A DNA stretch of 64,000 bases from Macrostomum hystrix (GCA_950097015.1 CATNEN010000001.1:18046501-18110500); one strand, 5' to 3'; counted from the first letter of the stretch, positions 32,631-44,302 are shown. A program made the numbers and translations. The notes: generated by a model not told the origin, from the letters alone.

Positions 32631-33970
32631 AATGGTGGCACCGGGGTGGGATCTAGAGAGGGCGCGAAACGAACTTGAAAATTTCAATTGTTAGTTTAGC
32701 GCTGCAGATTTCTGTGGTAGCTAGCCGAAAGGGCTCCTTCTAGATTTCATTTTCCGTATGCCGAAATCTTATCTCGAGAGAGTGAATCTCAGTTCGGGTG
32801 ACCGTCATTAAATTTTCGAACAGTCGCAATTTGATTTCAATTTAATTTAGCTTTTTGCTAGAACTTCCAAAATGCTGATTAGTGACTTTCTACTATGAGT
32901 AGGCTGTGTGAGCCGATTTCATGTTAGAGTGTCTTCGGGTTATGTGGTTACCGTAGGCTGCCTTGTACTGCCTGATGGGTTCCTAGTATAAACGCCGACT
33001 ATTGGTGTCGCGGGGGGCCTGCTTCCGAGGACTCGCGTTTGAAAGTGCCGCATAACTTTGACCAAGTCCGACTTAGGCAAGGACCTGTTAGGGGGCTGGG
33101 ATTCGGCGACCATACCGCTTCCCAGAAAGCAGCCGTTCCAGTCTAACGACACCCGCGCTAGCGCCCCGAAGCTGTACATAGTCTCTTGTTCGACCCTAAG
33201 GACGGGCTAGAATTTGGTCGGCATGGCTCTCTTAGGTTACAGGGAGTCTGGGTTGGGCCAGTCTTAACAAAGGACCGGGCAATGTCCCTACGGCCTTCTA
33301 ACCGAGCGAGGGGGCCCCCGGCAATGCAGCCGGGAATCGATGACTCGCCGAGCACCGGGGATTGACCCTTCCTAGTGAGCCCTATTGGGTCTGTACTTTC
33401 CGAGGTGGGGTGGGTAGGCCAAAGGCCTTTGACAGAGCACCCCATAGAGTCTACCCAAAGAGGTGACATGAGGGTGATATGGTAATTCTGCTATAAGAAG
33501 TAAATCCGGCTAGTCTTAGGTCGGCTGTTGACCCTGGGCAGGCTGTGGTGGTGCTGACTCCGCCGTACCTATAGTGTAACAGTCCGCTATAGGGTTGCAG
33601 AATGAGTGCTAAGTTAAAATCTAGACTTCTATGTCCCAAACTTTAGTGCGCGCAGGCAGTTGTTGGTAGCCAAGGCTGGAAGCAAAAGCTAGCCAGGGCC
33701 CCAGACCCTTTCTCTCCCCTCATTCTTTTCCTTTGTTTGCTTATCGGCCACTGCATCGCAGTGATTATTTATTAGGCCGGGAATTTCTCTGTGATCTTTT
33801 CTAGGTTGGGTGACGTAAGTCAGCCGGGCCTTTCTTCTTTGTTTAATTCCCACGGCCCCTGGTCGTGCTCTGAGCACTGCTCCACTCCCACCCCTCTCTC
33901 CCTCATTGTTGCAGTAGCGACAAACCCCCCATTTTTCAAAGCAAAATCCTCATACCTCTTTTGGCCGAAA
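32631..33970 (+). other. Leader of element 1 with primer-binding region
   Basis: Immediately after the LTR the sequence reads AATGGTGGCACCGGGGTGGG; element 2 has the related ATGGTGGCATCGAGGTGGG at the same place, so this is the probable primer-binding site. I could not match it to a particular tRNA. The remaining 1.3 kb is non-coding leader, related to that of element 2 only in patches. Confidence 0.6.
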
Positions 33971-34624
33971 ATGTCCGACCAGGAGGGTGAGGTCGTCGAG
34001 GAAATCGGCGCCCCCCGCCCAACAAGAGGCAGGGCCGTCTCCGCAGAGAGGTGCTGGGAAAGGCGGCCTCTGCCCGCGCCCGCAGCCACTGACACGCCTA
34101 GAACGGATCCTTGGAAGGTCCATCAGCACCTCCTTGCGGTACTGCAGTCAGTAAGGTCCGACTTACAGTCGCTGGGCAGTTCAGTCCCCTCCCCAGCGTT
34201 GAAACACTCAGTCGCCACCCAGACAGAGGGCGAACGCTCGCCGGTGGCTAAACCCTTCGACCGGGACAGATCCGACATCGCCTCCTGGATGCTCCGGCTG
34301 GAGGCAAAGTTCCAGTTCGAGGAGGTCAGCGATGACCGGGCGAGGAGCGTGATCTGTTACGGTCTGCTTCCGGAGGAAATGCAGTTGGAGTGCCTCCTGG
34401 CCATCGACTTCGATGCGCCTTTTCAACACCTTTTCAACAGTAGGCTGCTGGATGGCTGCCTAGACTCCAGATTGCCGTGCACCAAGAGGCGGACGGTGGA
34501 AAGCCAGCAGCCGCGGCCAGGCGAAACTCCTGGGGTGTCCCTAGTCCGGATGAGAAAACTTGTCGAATGGGCCTACGCCGATCAGCCGGAAGCCTGGCGG
34601 CAGGCGGAGCTCAAAAAGCTCTAA
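33971..34624 (+). CDS. gag: Element 1 gag (truncated by an ochre codon)
   Basis: The ATG at 33971 starts MSDQEGEVVEEIG, the same opening as the gag of elements 2 and 3 (MSDQEDEV). The 217-residue product has a Pro-rich N-terminal region, then a capsid-like stretch (DIASWMLRLEAKFQFEEVSDDRARSVI) comparable to retrotransposon gag domains. There is no CCHC zinc knuckle. It ends at TAA (34622-34624), but the same frame continues without a break into pol, so the stop is either a nonsense mutation or a read-through site. The rest of the protein differs strongly from element 2's gag. Confidence 0.75.
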   Translation: MSDQEGEVVEEIGAPRPTRGRAVSAERCWERRPLPAPAATDTPRTDPWKVHQHLLAVLQSVRSDLQSLGSSVPSPALKHSVATQTEGERSPVAKPFDRDRSDIASWMLRLEAKFQFEEVSDDRARSVICYGLLPEEMQLECLLAIDFDAPFQHLFNSRLLDGCLDSRLPCTKRRTVESQQPRPGETPGVSLVRMRKLVEWAYADQPEAWRQAELKKL

Positions 34625-37600
34625 CTGCAGAATGGGCAATTCGACCGGAGCTTCGCCTTCGAGGCTTTCTTGGCAAAGGGCTGGACGGCGGAGGACACGG
34701 TGTTCGAGCAGAGGCGAGCTGAGGAGGCTAACCGCGTCGCGCATGAGATCGAGCGCGAGCGACGGAGCTCGGCCGTGGAGGATACCTCGGGATACCAGAG
34801 CGGCGCACCCCCGGTGGACAGTTCGCCCAAGGCCGTGGTCAGAACGGCAACCGCCGAGCGCGGCCCCGTAGAGTTTCCCAACTGCGTGGACAAGGTGGAG
34901 GTGGGGTCTCAGCTGCAAGCCGAACAGAGGGCGCAACTAGAGGATCTGCTGCGCGCTAATGCCGACCTTTTTGCCGATCAGGAGGAGGGCTTGACGGTCA
35001 CCGACGTGGTGCGGCATGAGATCACGCTGACCGACCCGCGGCCCGTGAAGTCGGCGCGGCGGAGGATCCCTCAGGCCTACCTTGAGGAGGTACAGCAGAT
35101 GGCCAGGGACTGGCTGGAGACCGGTAAGGTCAGTCGCTCATCCAGCCCGTACTGTTCGCCATTGGTGCTGGTGAAAAAGAAAGATGGTTCGCTACGTGTG
35201 TGCATCGATTACCGTGAGCTCAACGAGCGCAGCGTGTCCGAAGTCACGCCGTTGCCGCGCATTGATGAGCTGCTGGCATCCTTACACGGTTCATCGTACT
35301 TTACCACCTTAGATCTCCGCAGTGGGTACCATCAGGTGCCCATGAAGGAGGCGTGCAAGCAGTGTACTGCGTTCGCTGTCCCCGGCGTAGGGCTGTCACA
35401 GTGGAACGTAATGCCGTTCAGGTTGAAGGGCGCGCCGAGCACCTTCTCACGACTGATGAATGTGGTGCTGGCGGACGTACCGCAGCATGAGGCCATGGCG
35501 TATATCGATGACGTCATTGTACATTCCGCCACCTTTGAGCAGCACCTGGTCCGGCTCCAAAAGACCTTTGTTCGGCTTCGGGCTGCCAACCTGAAAATGA
35601 AGCCGTCCAAATGTTTCCTCGCGCAACCGGAAATATCTTTCCTTGGTCACACCGTGTCGGGCAGCGGCCTCGCGACTGACCCGCACAAGACGTGTGCGCT
35701 GTCTACATGGCCGCGGCCGCGCACTGCCACTAATGTCAGGTCATTTTTAGGCGCGGTAGGCTACTATCAAGAATTCGTGCCAGATTACAGCCGCCTCTCA
35801 GCCCCGTTGTGCGAGCTCACGAAGAAGGGCCTCACCGAACGTGACGCCCCTCTGGAACGATAACCATGAAGCCGCCTTCGAGGAGCTGAAGACACGAATG
35901 GTAGAAGCCCCCGTGCTGGCTCACCCCAGTTTTGTTGTAGGCGCAGGAAGATTCATCCTCGATTGCGATGCTAGCCTGGACTCCTTGGGCGCCGTGCTGA
36001 GTCAAGAGCAGCCTGACGGCACGGAAAGAGTCCTGGCTTACGACAGCAAGGTTTTGACCGCCGCGCAACGCAACTACTGCGTCACCAAACTGGAGATGAT
36101 GAGCCTGGTCTATTTCACCAGAAAGTACCGGTACTACATGTTGGGCCGCCGGTTCTTGGTCCGAACCGACCATAGCTCCCTCCAGTGGTTCAGGAGTTTC
36201 AAGGAGCCTACCGGTATGTACGCGCGATGGGTGCAACACTTGTCGCTGTACGAGTTCGACTTGGAGTACCGGAAGGGCAGCCTCCACACCAACGCCGATG
36301 CGCTGAGCCGTCGACCCAGGCAGAGGCACGGCGATTGCCCCACTTGTCGGCCGCTGGAACCCGACAGCGAAGAGGATAGCGACGACGATGGGGTGGTGGT
36401 CAACGTGGTTGCAGCGAAAGCGAGGAGGGACCCGCCTCTGCCGCGCGAGGAGCTGTTGGCCCAGCAGGCTGCTGAACCGTTGATTCATTGTGTGGTGCAG
36501 GCCAAGACCCGCGGCCTGGCTGCTCCTGACCCGGCCACAGTCCCGGAGTTGTCCGCCTCCGATAAGGTCGCGCTGAAAAAGATCGTGCCCTTCTGGGACC
36601 TCCTAAGGGTAGAGGAGCAATTGTTAAAGATCCAGTTGCACGCTCCTCCCCTACCGCCACGGTGGGTGCTTCCGGCGAGCAGGCCTTCCGGGCGTGCCAC
36701 AACGGAGACCTGGCCGGGCACTTCGGACGCCAGAAAACCCTCGCGCGCATCGAACAGCGGTTCTGGAGGCCGGGTCTTCGCGCATCGATGGTGAGACTGT
36801 GTGCGCAATGCCATGTGTGCTTGTGCAGTAAGAAGGGCCGCAGAACTCGAGCCCCGCCGCAGGCATGGGAGAAGAGTCCGAAGTTCTCTATAATCCACCT
36901 GGACTTCGTCGGCCCCCTGGGTCGGGGAGGTCAGAGCGTCCTCACCATCGTGGACAGCTACTCAGGTTGGATCGAGGCTTTCCCGGTGGTCAGCCAGACG
37001 GCTCTGGCAGTCACTCGGATCCTGGTCAGGGAATTCATCCCCAGGTTCGGTGTGCCCGACTGGATCCATAGTGATCAAGGGGCGCAGTTTGAGTCGAGAC
37101 ATTTTCGCGAGTTCTGCCAGAAGCTGGGCATCCGCAAATCTCGCACCACGCCCTACCACCCCCAAGGCAACGGGATGGCGGAGAGTCAGCACCGCACCCT
37201 GAAGACCTTGCTGACCGCGGCAGTGGGTCGCAACCCGGAGGGGTGGAAGTCTCATCTGGCTACCTGCCATGCGGCCATGAGGTCCGCCCAGCACACTCGG
37301 ACCGGGTTCTCGCCGTTCTTCCTAGTGCACGGGCAGGAAGCCAGGCTGCCTGTGGATGTGGCTCTTGCCGCGCCGGCCGAGGTACCCAGGCCGCACCAGT
37401 ACGTGGATCAGCTCCTGCAGACCATGGAGAAGGCGCAGGTGCAGCTGCAGGAGCAGTTTAATCAGAAGCTCCAGGCGCAGGCTCGAATGGAGGACAGACG
37501 AAGGAAGACGGAGCTTGAGGTGGGAGCAGTAGTGTACCTGGCCCGCCACCATATCGAGGGCTGGGAGATCCCGAAATTTCACCAGGCCTACTCGGGACCA

Positions 37601-38072
37601 TGGAGGGTGGTCGCTAAGCCGGGTGTCGATCTACGACATCGCGCCAGTAGTTCCACAGCCCGGTCGACAGCAGACCTACCGGGTGCACCGTGACAATCTG
37701 CGGGCCGTCCCTAAGGAGGCTGGGGAGGTCGAGCCAGTCCATGTGGCTCAGGAAGACCGGACTAGGCAAGAGCGATGTCGACCGGGCCGTCCGCCGGTAA
37801 GACCGAGGCCAGCATCACCTCCGCGGTGAATGGTGCAGTTGGAGGTCGGCCCGGACAGCGAGTGGAGTGACGACTCCTCCGACTCAGGAGACTATTGGGC
37901 CGACGCAGAAGAGCCCCCGCAACCAATAGTCGACGAGGGGCCGCGAGTGCTCCGTCCTCGGGAAGGTATCCGACCCCCCGAGCGCTGGGGCTATGCCAGG
38001 AGGATCTGCCTCTGTGGTTCCGAGGGCGGTTCCGAGTCCTGGGGTACCTCGAGCGATGATGACCCGGACTGA
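34625..38072 (+). pseudogene. pol: Element 1 pol: RT, RNase H, integrase, with frameshifts
   Basis: Continues in the gag frame after the TAA. RT: KSARRRIPQAYLEEV, LVLVKKKDGSLRVCIDYRELN, TLDLRSGYHQ and the catalytic YIDD at 35501-35512. The frame is lost by one base near 35840, and RNase H follows (FILDCDASLDSLGAVLSQ, TKLEMMSLV, TDHSSLQW, NADALSR near 36290). A second shift near 36680 leads to integrase: HHCC zinc finger (HNGDLAGH, CAQCHVC), catalytic Asp in LDFVGPLG (~36900), Asp in HSDQGAQF (~37070) and Glu in GNGMAESQHR (~37175). A third shift near 37615 gives the C-terminal YRVHRDNLRAV. A TGA at 37827-37829 precedes an acidic tail to 38072. No DTG protease is present between gag and RT. 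The element cannot make an intact polyprotein. Confidence 0.9.
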
Positions 38073-38909
38073 GGGCAGGTAGAGCCCGGCTGCGCGCGCC
38101 CAGGTGCACCCACGCGATCGTGTTAGGGGACAAAGTCCTCCTCCGAATCATTTCTCTTAGCGAAGCTACATTTTTCCTTAACTGTTCGTTGTTTTTCTCT
38201 TTTTCATCTAAAGCCATCTTGGCGCCAAAGTCCTCTTAAAAATTATTATAATTTAGCCAAAATCACAAAAACATACATAGTGGGGTGAAACTCCCCTGGT
38301 AGAGTTTTCGTAGGGGATGTCCTCTAATTGCAGCAAACTAGGATGTGCACCTTCTCTTTCTCAACATTCAACCTTATTTGCACTGCTTCATGAATGGCAC
38401 TTGTTATCTCTCGTTCCTTGCATGGGTTTTCGGGAGTTTAGCTTATGTCGGCTTCTATCTTAGGAGGGATACCAACCCGCCAAAGTGAGCGGGGTGGTAT
38501 GCATATGGGAATTCAATGTTTGATTAGAAGTTGGCGGTAGCAAATCAAGAGGCCGACAGGGTCACCTAGCTGAAATCTGTGTGAGACGATCTGTTATTTC
38601 CACGGACCGCAGATTTCGAACAATGTGGGCTCTTTATCCTCTGGGAATATAAAAAAAGAAAACCATATTTCGGGGAAGTAGTATTTGCTTGCTTTGTTCA
38701 TGGTGGGCACCGGAGTCGGGGTTTCGCAATAGATCGTACCTGGTTGGGAGCCTAGGCCTACTGCAAATGTAGATTAGCAGTCAGAATTGATTTTGCTATT
38801 TTAGTCGCCAGGCGGAAAAATTTGAGCGGCATAAATTAGAAAATAATTTCAATAAAAAGACAGCAAGGAGTTAATCAGTATTCAGACAGATGGTGTTCAT
38901 GGCCCTTGA
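38073..38909 (+). other. Element 1 3' non-coding region
   Basis: Shares with element 2 a conserved block: AAAACATACATAGTGGGG then GAAACTCCCCTGGTA (~38269), and GGAGGGATACCAACCCGCC (~38463). No frame is supportable on the plus strand; the antisense gene begins at 38910 (its stop codon). Confidence 0.6.
38469..38500 (+). other. Conserved 12-bp hairpin in element 1
   Basis: ATACCAACCCGC, an eight-base loop (CAAAGTGA), then GCGGGGTGGTAT: twelve pairs with one mismatch. Element 2 carries the identical 32-nt structure at 45324-45355 although flanking sequence has diverged. A role in RNA packaging, export or 3' processing is possible but unproven. Confidence 0.75.
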
Positions 38910-38988
38910 TCAGTGGAGATCAATCTGATCAGAGAACTTGATCAGAGCCGCACCGGTGAGGGTGGCCATGCTGGCCACCACCGCCAGG
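38910..38988 (-). pseudogene. Antisense small gene of element 1, last exon, part A (split by element 2)
   Basis: On the minus strand this carries the 3' half of a last exon ending at TGA (38910-38912). It encodes a hydrophobic segment (LAVVASMATLTGAALI) and a short polar tail. The 5' half lies at 49936-50005, on the other side of element 2. With the 4-bp target duplication counted once, the two parts total 149 nt, exactly the length of the homologous last exon in element 2 (45961-46109), and the reading phase is the same. Upstream exons were not identified with confidence. Confidence 0.65.
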
Positions 38989-41313
38989 TGATGTGGAGTG
39001 TGCTGCGGGAATCGAGTGGGAATGTGAGCCAGCATAATTTTTTCAAATTTTTAAGTAACTAATAATTGCGACCCACATAGCAGCTGGCCACAAAACAAGA
39101 TCATTAATCTTAGGGCCGGGTTTGAGGCGGCGGTGAATCAAGTAGCTGTCGAATCCTCTCTCTCCGGAGTTGTCTAGACTCCCCGTAGGAATGACTGATC
39201 GCGGCCATAATGTTACTGTATGAACTAGTTTAGGTCATAATTCCCCTCCAAACCGCGATCAGATATAGGGGCTCACTCACGCGTTATGAGTGATCGTAAA
39301 ATTCTTCATGTCCCCGCTTCTTTACAGTATTCGAGCCCAGCTCGACTTTATGACCTCCTTCCTTTAGATACATGTAAATACCACTGTAGGCAGGTCGGCG
39401 CCTGCGCTTCCATTGTCCCGGCGGAGTAACAATCGCTGGCTGACTGCCGACGGCTGTTCGCGCAGAACATCTGTCGTTTCCCGCCGCCGGTTCATTGGGC
39501 AATTGGGGCGGCAATCGCCGCTTCAATTCCTCGATGACAGGCTGGCGCGAATGTGGGTTGCTTTGATGGATGTCGGGGTTGGCGTGCTGCAAAGCCTATT
39601 TAAGCAAGCGCGCGGCGCTGCTCCCTCTAGGACCTCTTTTCTCCCACCGGCTCTTCCCCTTCTCCCCTGCCGGACTTACTTTTGCCGGGCCGGACTCCCA
39701 CCGGACCCAGGACTTATCCCCCAGACCCATTTAGGGCATAGACCCTAGAGCTCATAGCTCCACAGCTAGCGCAGGCCCATTGCCTGTCCCCATTCCCCCT
39801 GAGCGCGAGCCACCTCTTTAGGTGAGCTGCTAAATTGAGCTTTGAGCTCCAAGCGTGTTGGCCCCCTTGCCGACTCGCAGCATCTTTCCCTTCCCGGCTT
39901 TTGCTATCTTACCCCATCCTCTTCCCCGCGAACAACGGGATTGCAGCACGCGGCCGAAGCGACTCCAGATAAGTAATCCGCGCAGCGGTTTGTAATTATT
40001 GCTCCTAAGGGGCTTTCTATTAGTTAGGCGGCATTTTAGTGGGAGGGAAGCTAGGGATTGTTTCGCCTAATAAACTATCCAATCTAAGCACTTTTAACTT
40101 ATCGGGCTTAACTTTATAACAATTTAATTTCTTTCATTATGTCTCCTTTTCACCTTTATTTTAACCTTAGACAGCCCTCTACCATGAGTGGCTAATCTAT
40201 TAGGGGAATGGGCTCTGGCACAGCCGAGCTGAAAGCTGCGGCAGGAAGGCAATTGTAAGCGCGTATGAGAGCAATAGGGAGCTAGGGATTTGCAAGTAAA
40301 ATGCGGAGTGTAGCGCGTGTTGTCTTTCTGCCCAGGGGTGGGGAATTCCCTGGCGGGTTTTCCTCGTTTTCTGGCGGAACTGGGAATGCGTGTCAAGCTC
40401 CCCTGCCAATTGAGCTTCCCTTCCGTTCCCCCTCTCGCTTCCACCGCCAGGGAAGTGGGGGGTGATGATCTTTTAATCTTACGCTCGCATAATCACTCAG
40501 CCAGTGTTCAGCTTAACCTCTCCTGCCTCTGTTTTCCTCAACTCACACAGACCGGATTGCTAGTTACCTAATGTGTAGGCTGCAGTCTAATGTACCGAAT
40601 GTGTCTGATGTTTCATGAGTAGGACTCTGGCTATGGATTTCTCTTTCGGGTTCGGAGTACCACCTTTCTAGACCACTGTAGCGCAAATTCAGGAATCCCC
40701 TGGTGAGGCGTGTCTCGATCCATTCTGGGGTCTTCACCCTAGTCTAAAACGGAAGTTACAGAAGGCTCTATTTTTTTCGGCTTGTCTAAGATCTGTGTGA
40801 CAAACTAGGAGCCGCGAGCTCCGGGGACCCAAGTTCCCAAATGTCTGCGGTGGCAACGTAGGCGCATTGGGTGGTGGCGCTACCCTAGATCATTTTCCGC
40901 TTTGCCGATAGCCTTTCCGCATTTCTAAGACAAGAGCCTAGGCCGAGTCGACCACTGCTACCAAGTTTAGGAGTCAGTTACGAACATGCTACTGATGACA
41001 GTAGGCTACCTAGCCCTGTCCTATCCGCTTGCGGGTAGTCCGACATCTATTTAGACTTTTAGCCGGTTTCGAGCACTGCTTGGGGTAGGCACGGCAGTCA
41101 TGCCTGTGGCCTATGGGTTGAGTGGGACTGGCCAGCCTGAGGCCGAGAGGACCACTCCCTGCATCCACTGTCTCTCCCTTCATCTCTCCCTTCATCCCTC
41201 TTTCCGCGGCAACTCGCGAACCTTTGCGGTATGACTTCCGACTCTATCGCCATCCCCACACTCCTTTCCTTCACGAGGACAGATCATCGGATTGCAAACC
41301 CGCAGCTATTTCA
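38989..41313 (+). repeat. 5' LTR of element 2
   Basis: TGATGTGGAG...AGCTATTTCA, 2,325 bp. All landmarks recur at exactly +8,618 in the 3' LTR, with no indel and no substitution that I could find by eye. It contains the TATTTAAG box (39597-39604) and AATAAA (40069-40074). It lacks the 594-bp duplication seen in element 1. Confidence 0.95.
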
Positions 41314-42667
41314 ATGGTGGCATCGAGGTGGGATCTAGAAAGGGCGCGAAACGAACTTGAAATTTCAATTGTTAGCTTAGCGCTGCAGATTTCTGTAGTA
41401 GCTAGCCGAAAGGGCTCCTTCTAGATTTCATTTTCCGTATGCCGAAATCTTATCTCTGGAGACTGGACTTCAGTTCCGAGTAACTGTCAATTAATTTTCT
41501 TTGAACAGTTTCAATTTGATTCGGACTTTAATGTAAGGTTTTGTTAGAGTTTCTAAAAATTCTGATTAGTGACTTTCTACTATGAGTAGGCTGTGTGAGT
41601 GGACTTCATGCTAGAGTGTCTTCGGGTTATGTGGCTACTGCAGGAGTCGGGGACTGTCTGCGGGGTTTTCCTGCGTGATTGTTCTAGGCGAGGGTAATCT
41701 AAACGGAGTAACCGGGCTCTGAGCCACGGACCCCTAAGCCGAAGCGAGGCTCCAGAGGAGAAATACCTGGACTTCCCAGCCTTGTGAATCGCAGAGGCGA
41801 AGCCCCTGGCCACCCCCCAGGAAGGGCCCTCTGAGCGAATCGGGGATTAGCCTTTCCTTGGGCGTCGCGCAAGGCCCGTTTTCATGTTCCTGATTCTGAA
41901 GGTGCCACATAACTTTGACTAAGTCTAACTTAGGGGCGGAATAGTTAAGGGTCGGGACCCCGAGGGAGTCTAAGGACGCCCGTGCCCGCGCCCTGAAACT
42001 GCCGACCTTGGGGATAGGCTAGAAATCGGTCGGCATGTCCTTTTCTAAGAAGCTCTCTGAAGGGTAGTCTAAACGCAGTAACCGGGCTTTTGCCCTACGG
42101 ACTCCTAAGCCGAAGCGAGGCTCCAGATGTAAAATACCTGGACTTCCCAGCCTTGTAAATCGCAGAGGCGAAGCCCCTGGCCACCCCCCCAGGAAGGGCC
42201 CTCTGAGCGAATCGGGGATTAGCCTTCTTTGAGTAACTTATTGAAGTCGTGTACTTTCCAAGGTAGGGCGATAGGCTGCTGCAGGCGCAAGCTTGCAGTA
42301 GTACTGGCCCCGCCGTACCTATAGTGTAACAGTCCGCTATAGGGTTGCTGAATGAGTGCTAAGTTAAAACCTAGACTCCTATGTCCCAAGTTCGAGTGCG
42401 CGCAAGCAGTTGTCGGAAGCCAAGGCTGGAAGTAGAGCTAGCCAGGGCCCCGGGCCCTTTTTCTCTCCTATCAGTTTTTCATTTATCGCTTTATCGGCCG
42501 CTGCATCGCAGTCTTTGTTCGCTAGGGCCGGGTTTTTCAATTGCTTATTCTCCGCGGCCACTGCCGTGTGCAGCACCCCGCTTAGCCCACTTTTTCTCAT
42601 CCCCAGTGTTGCTTTAGCGACAAACCCCCTCTTAACTCGCAAAATCCTCATTCCCTCTGTGGCCAAC
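41314..42667 (+). other. Element 2 leader with primer-binding region and a repeated block
   Basis: Begins ATGGTGGCATCGAGGTGGGA, a candidate primer-binding site. A ~165-bp block (41691-41855), starting AGGGTAATCTAAACGGAGTA and ending ATCGGGGATTAGCCTT, is repeated at 42061-42226, 370 bases downstream. Element 3 has the same arrangement (from 62191 and 62565). This conserved duplication in a non-coding leader may be a packaging or translation-control structure. Confidence 0.65.
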
Positions 42668-44171
42668 ATGTCTGACCAGGAGGATGAGGTGGTGGAGGCC
42701 GTTGGCAGTGCCCGTCCACCCAGAGGCCGCGCTGCGGCAGCAGCGCGAGCCGAACCCCCAGCAACTGCGGCAGCCCAGCCGGCAGACCCAGTGGAGCGCT
42801 TAGCCTCCCTGATGGAGCGTTTAGAGCCGCGACGGGCTAGGACCCACCGAGTAAAAATTGCTTTAGAACCGTTCGAGTCGGCGAAGGACTCTTCCCCGCT
42901 GGCTGCGCAGGTTTAATTTGAAGGTCGAGGCCGAGGGTCTTGAGACGGAGGAGGAGAAAATCCTCACCCTCCTGGCTCACTTAGGGGGCGAACCCTTGAC
43001 CCAGGCCATGAGCCTGCCGCGCCGAGTGACCTACCCGCGGTTTGTGCAAGACCTGACCGAGGCCCTCAGCGGCGCCTGCACACCCTATGCCCGGCTCCTT
43101 AGCGGGCGCAACCTTAAGCAGGACAGAGGCGAGTCATACGCCTCGTTCGCTGACCGCCTGCGATCTGTGGCCACCCAGGTCAACCCCAATGGCCGCGGCC
43201 CACCCTTTGAACAAGCCCTCCTGGCCTCCTTCCTAGAAGGTATCACGGCCCCCCCGGAGGTGTTGGCGCCCATGATGCGGATAGAATTCGCCACGGTAGA
43301 GGCGGCTGCCGCTGAGCTGCGCGCCGCCACCCAGGCATTTGAGATGGCCGCTGAGCGCGACCCCCGACGCCGAGTGCGCCAGGTCAGGGCCGGGCTAGCC
43401 GAGGAGCAAGAACCCCCCGGCGAGATTCAAGCCGTCCGCCGTGAGCAGCAGCACTTGGCCCAGGAACTGGCCAAAGTTTCCCAGCAGCTCGCGGAAGTCA
43501 CGCGGCAGCTGCGCGAATCACAGCCAACCCCGGCCCGCCCGCCCCATCCGCACCTGCCCGGGCACCAGTGGTACCCCAGGGTAGCAACGGGGCCGCGGAA
43601 GAAGTACCGTGGGAACTATGCCGCGGGAAACGGGAGTGGGGCCGCCGACTGGAGGCAGCCAGACTATCCGGATGCGCCCCACGCAGCTCGGGCGATCGAG
43701 GCCCCCCCCACTGATGCCTCCCTCATCAAAGTCCGAGTGAATTCACTCGGCCGAGTCCCCGCCCGAGTGCGCACCCGCCCCAACCGCTCTGAGAAGCTTA
43801 GTGAGGTGTGGGTCGCCTTGGAGGTGGACGGGACACCCCTCGACCTGTTGATCGACACTGGATCTATGGTCAATGTGCTCCCGGACTCGCTATCATCCAT
43901 CATCCGACAGTTCCCATTCGAACCCCCTCAATTTTCACTAATTGCGTACAATGGCACACCAATTGTTGCACTCGCGCAGGTCAGGATCAAATTACAGGTT
44001 GGCGCCGAAGCACTGGATACTCTATTCCTTGTGGTCGAGGGCGACTGCTCCCCCCTGCTAGGCGCCTCCTGGTTGGCTCACCATCACGCCATTCTCGATT
44101 TTGACTCGCGAAATCTAATAATCTACAGCCAATCCATCCCTTTCTCGCTCAGGCGGAAGCCTGCCTTTTAG
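42668..44171 (+). pseudogene. gag-pro: Element 2 gag-protease, one frameshift
   Basis: Starts MSDQEDEVVEAVG. A two-base deletion near 42888-42900, relative to the open gag of element 3, shifts the frame and leads to a TAA at 42914. The downstream frame then runs open to 44171. Allowing for the shift, the product would be about 501 residues: an Ala-rich N-terminus, a capsid-like region (ETEEEKILTLLAHLGGE, FVQDLTEALSGACTPYARLL), a coiled-coil-like Gln/Glu-rich segment near 43430-43520, a basic region without a CCHC knuckle, and a retropepsin. The protease shows LLIDTGSMVNVLP (DTG near 43854) and the C-terminal LLGASWLAHHHAILDF. The frameshift makes this copy defective even though its LTRs look identical. 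Confidence 0.88.
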
Positions 44172-44302
44172 GGCTGAGGAACTCCCCTCCCCTTTCCTTC
44201 CCCCCCTCTCCCCCCCTTGGGGATATTTAGACTGGAGGTTAGTGGAGGAGCCGGGAAGTTTAGAAGGGACGCAGTCAGTTCATTTTAACAAAGATTGTCG
44301 AC

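Larger units (their letters stand above)
29691..38988 (+). mobile_element. LTR retrotransposon element 1 (Ty3/gypsy-like), left part
   Basis: Order: 5' LTR 29691-32630, primer-binding region, leader, gag at 33971, pol from 34625 to about 38072 (RT, RNase H, integrase), a 3' non-coding region with conserved hairpins, and an antisense small gene. Element 2 interrupts it at 38988, and sequence belonging to element 1 resumes at 49932. No 3' LTR of element 1 was recognised after that point, so the right end is missing or unrecognised. Multiple frameshifts and stops in pol show it is defective. RT-RNase H-integrase order and motifs place it in Ty3/gypsy (Metaviridae-type). Confidence 0.88.

Noticed and set aside
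36962-37294. Antisense frames across integrase and other pol regions of element 1
   Set aside because: Shadows of GC-rich coding sequence on the opposite strand; no conserved counterpart, unlike the antisense gene near the 3' LTR.
39284-39748. Open frames inside the LTRs, repeated at 47902-48366, 30080-30445 and 28655-28957
   Set aside because: They repeat only because the LTR repeats; frames are not conserved among the four LTR copies and overlap the U3/R promoter region.
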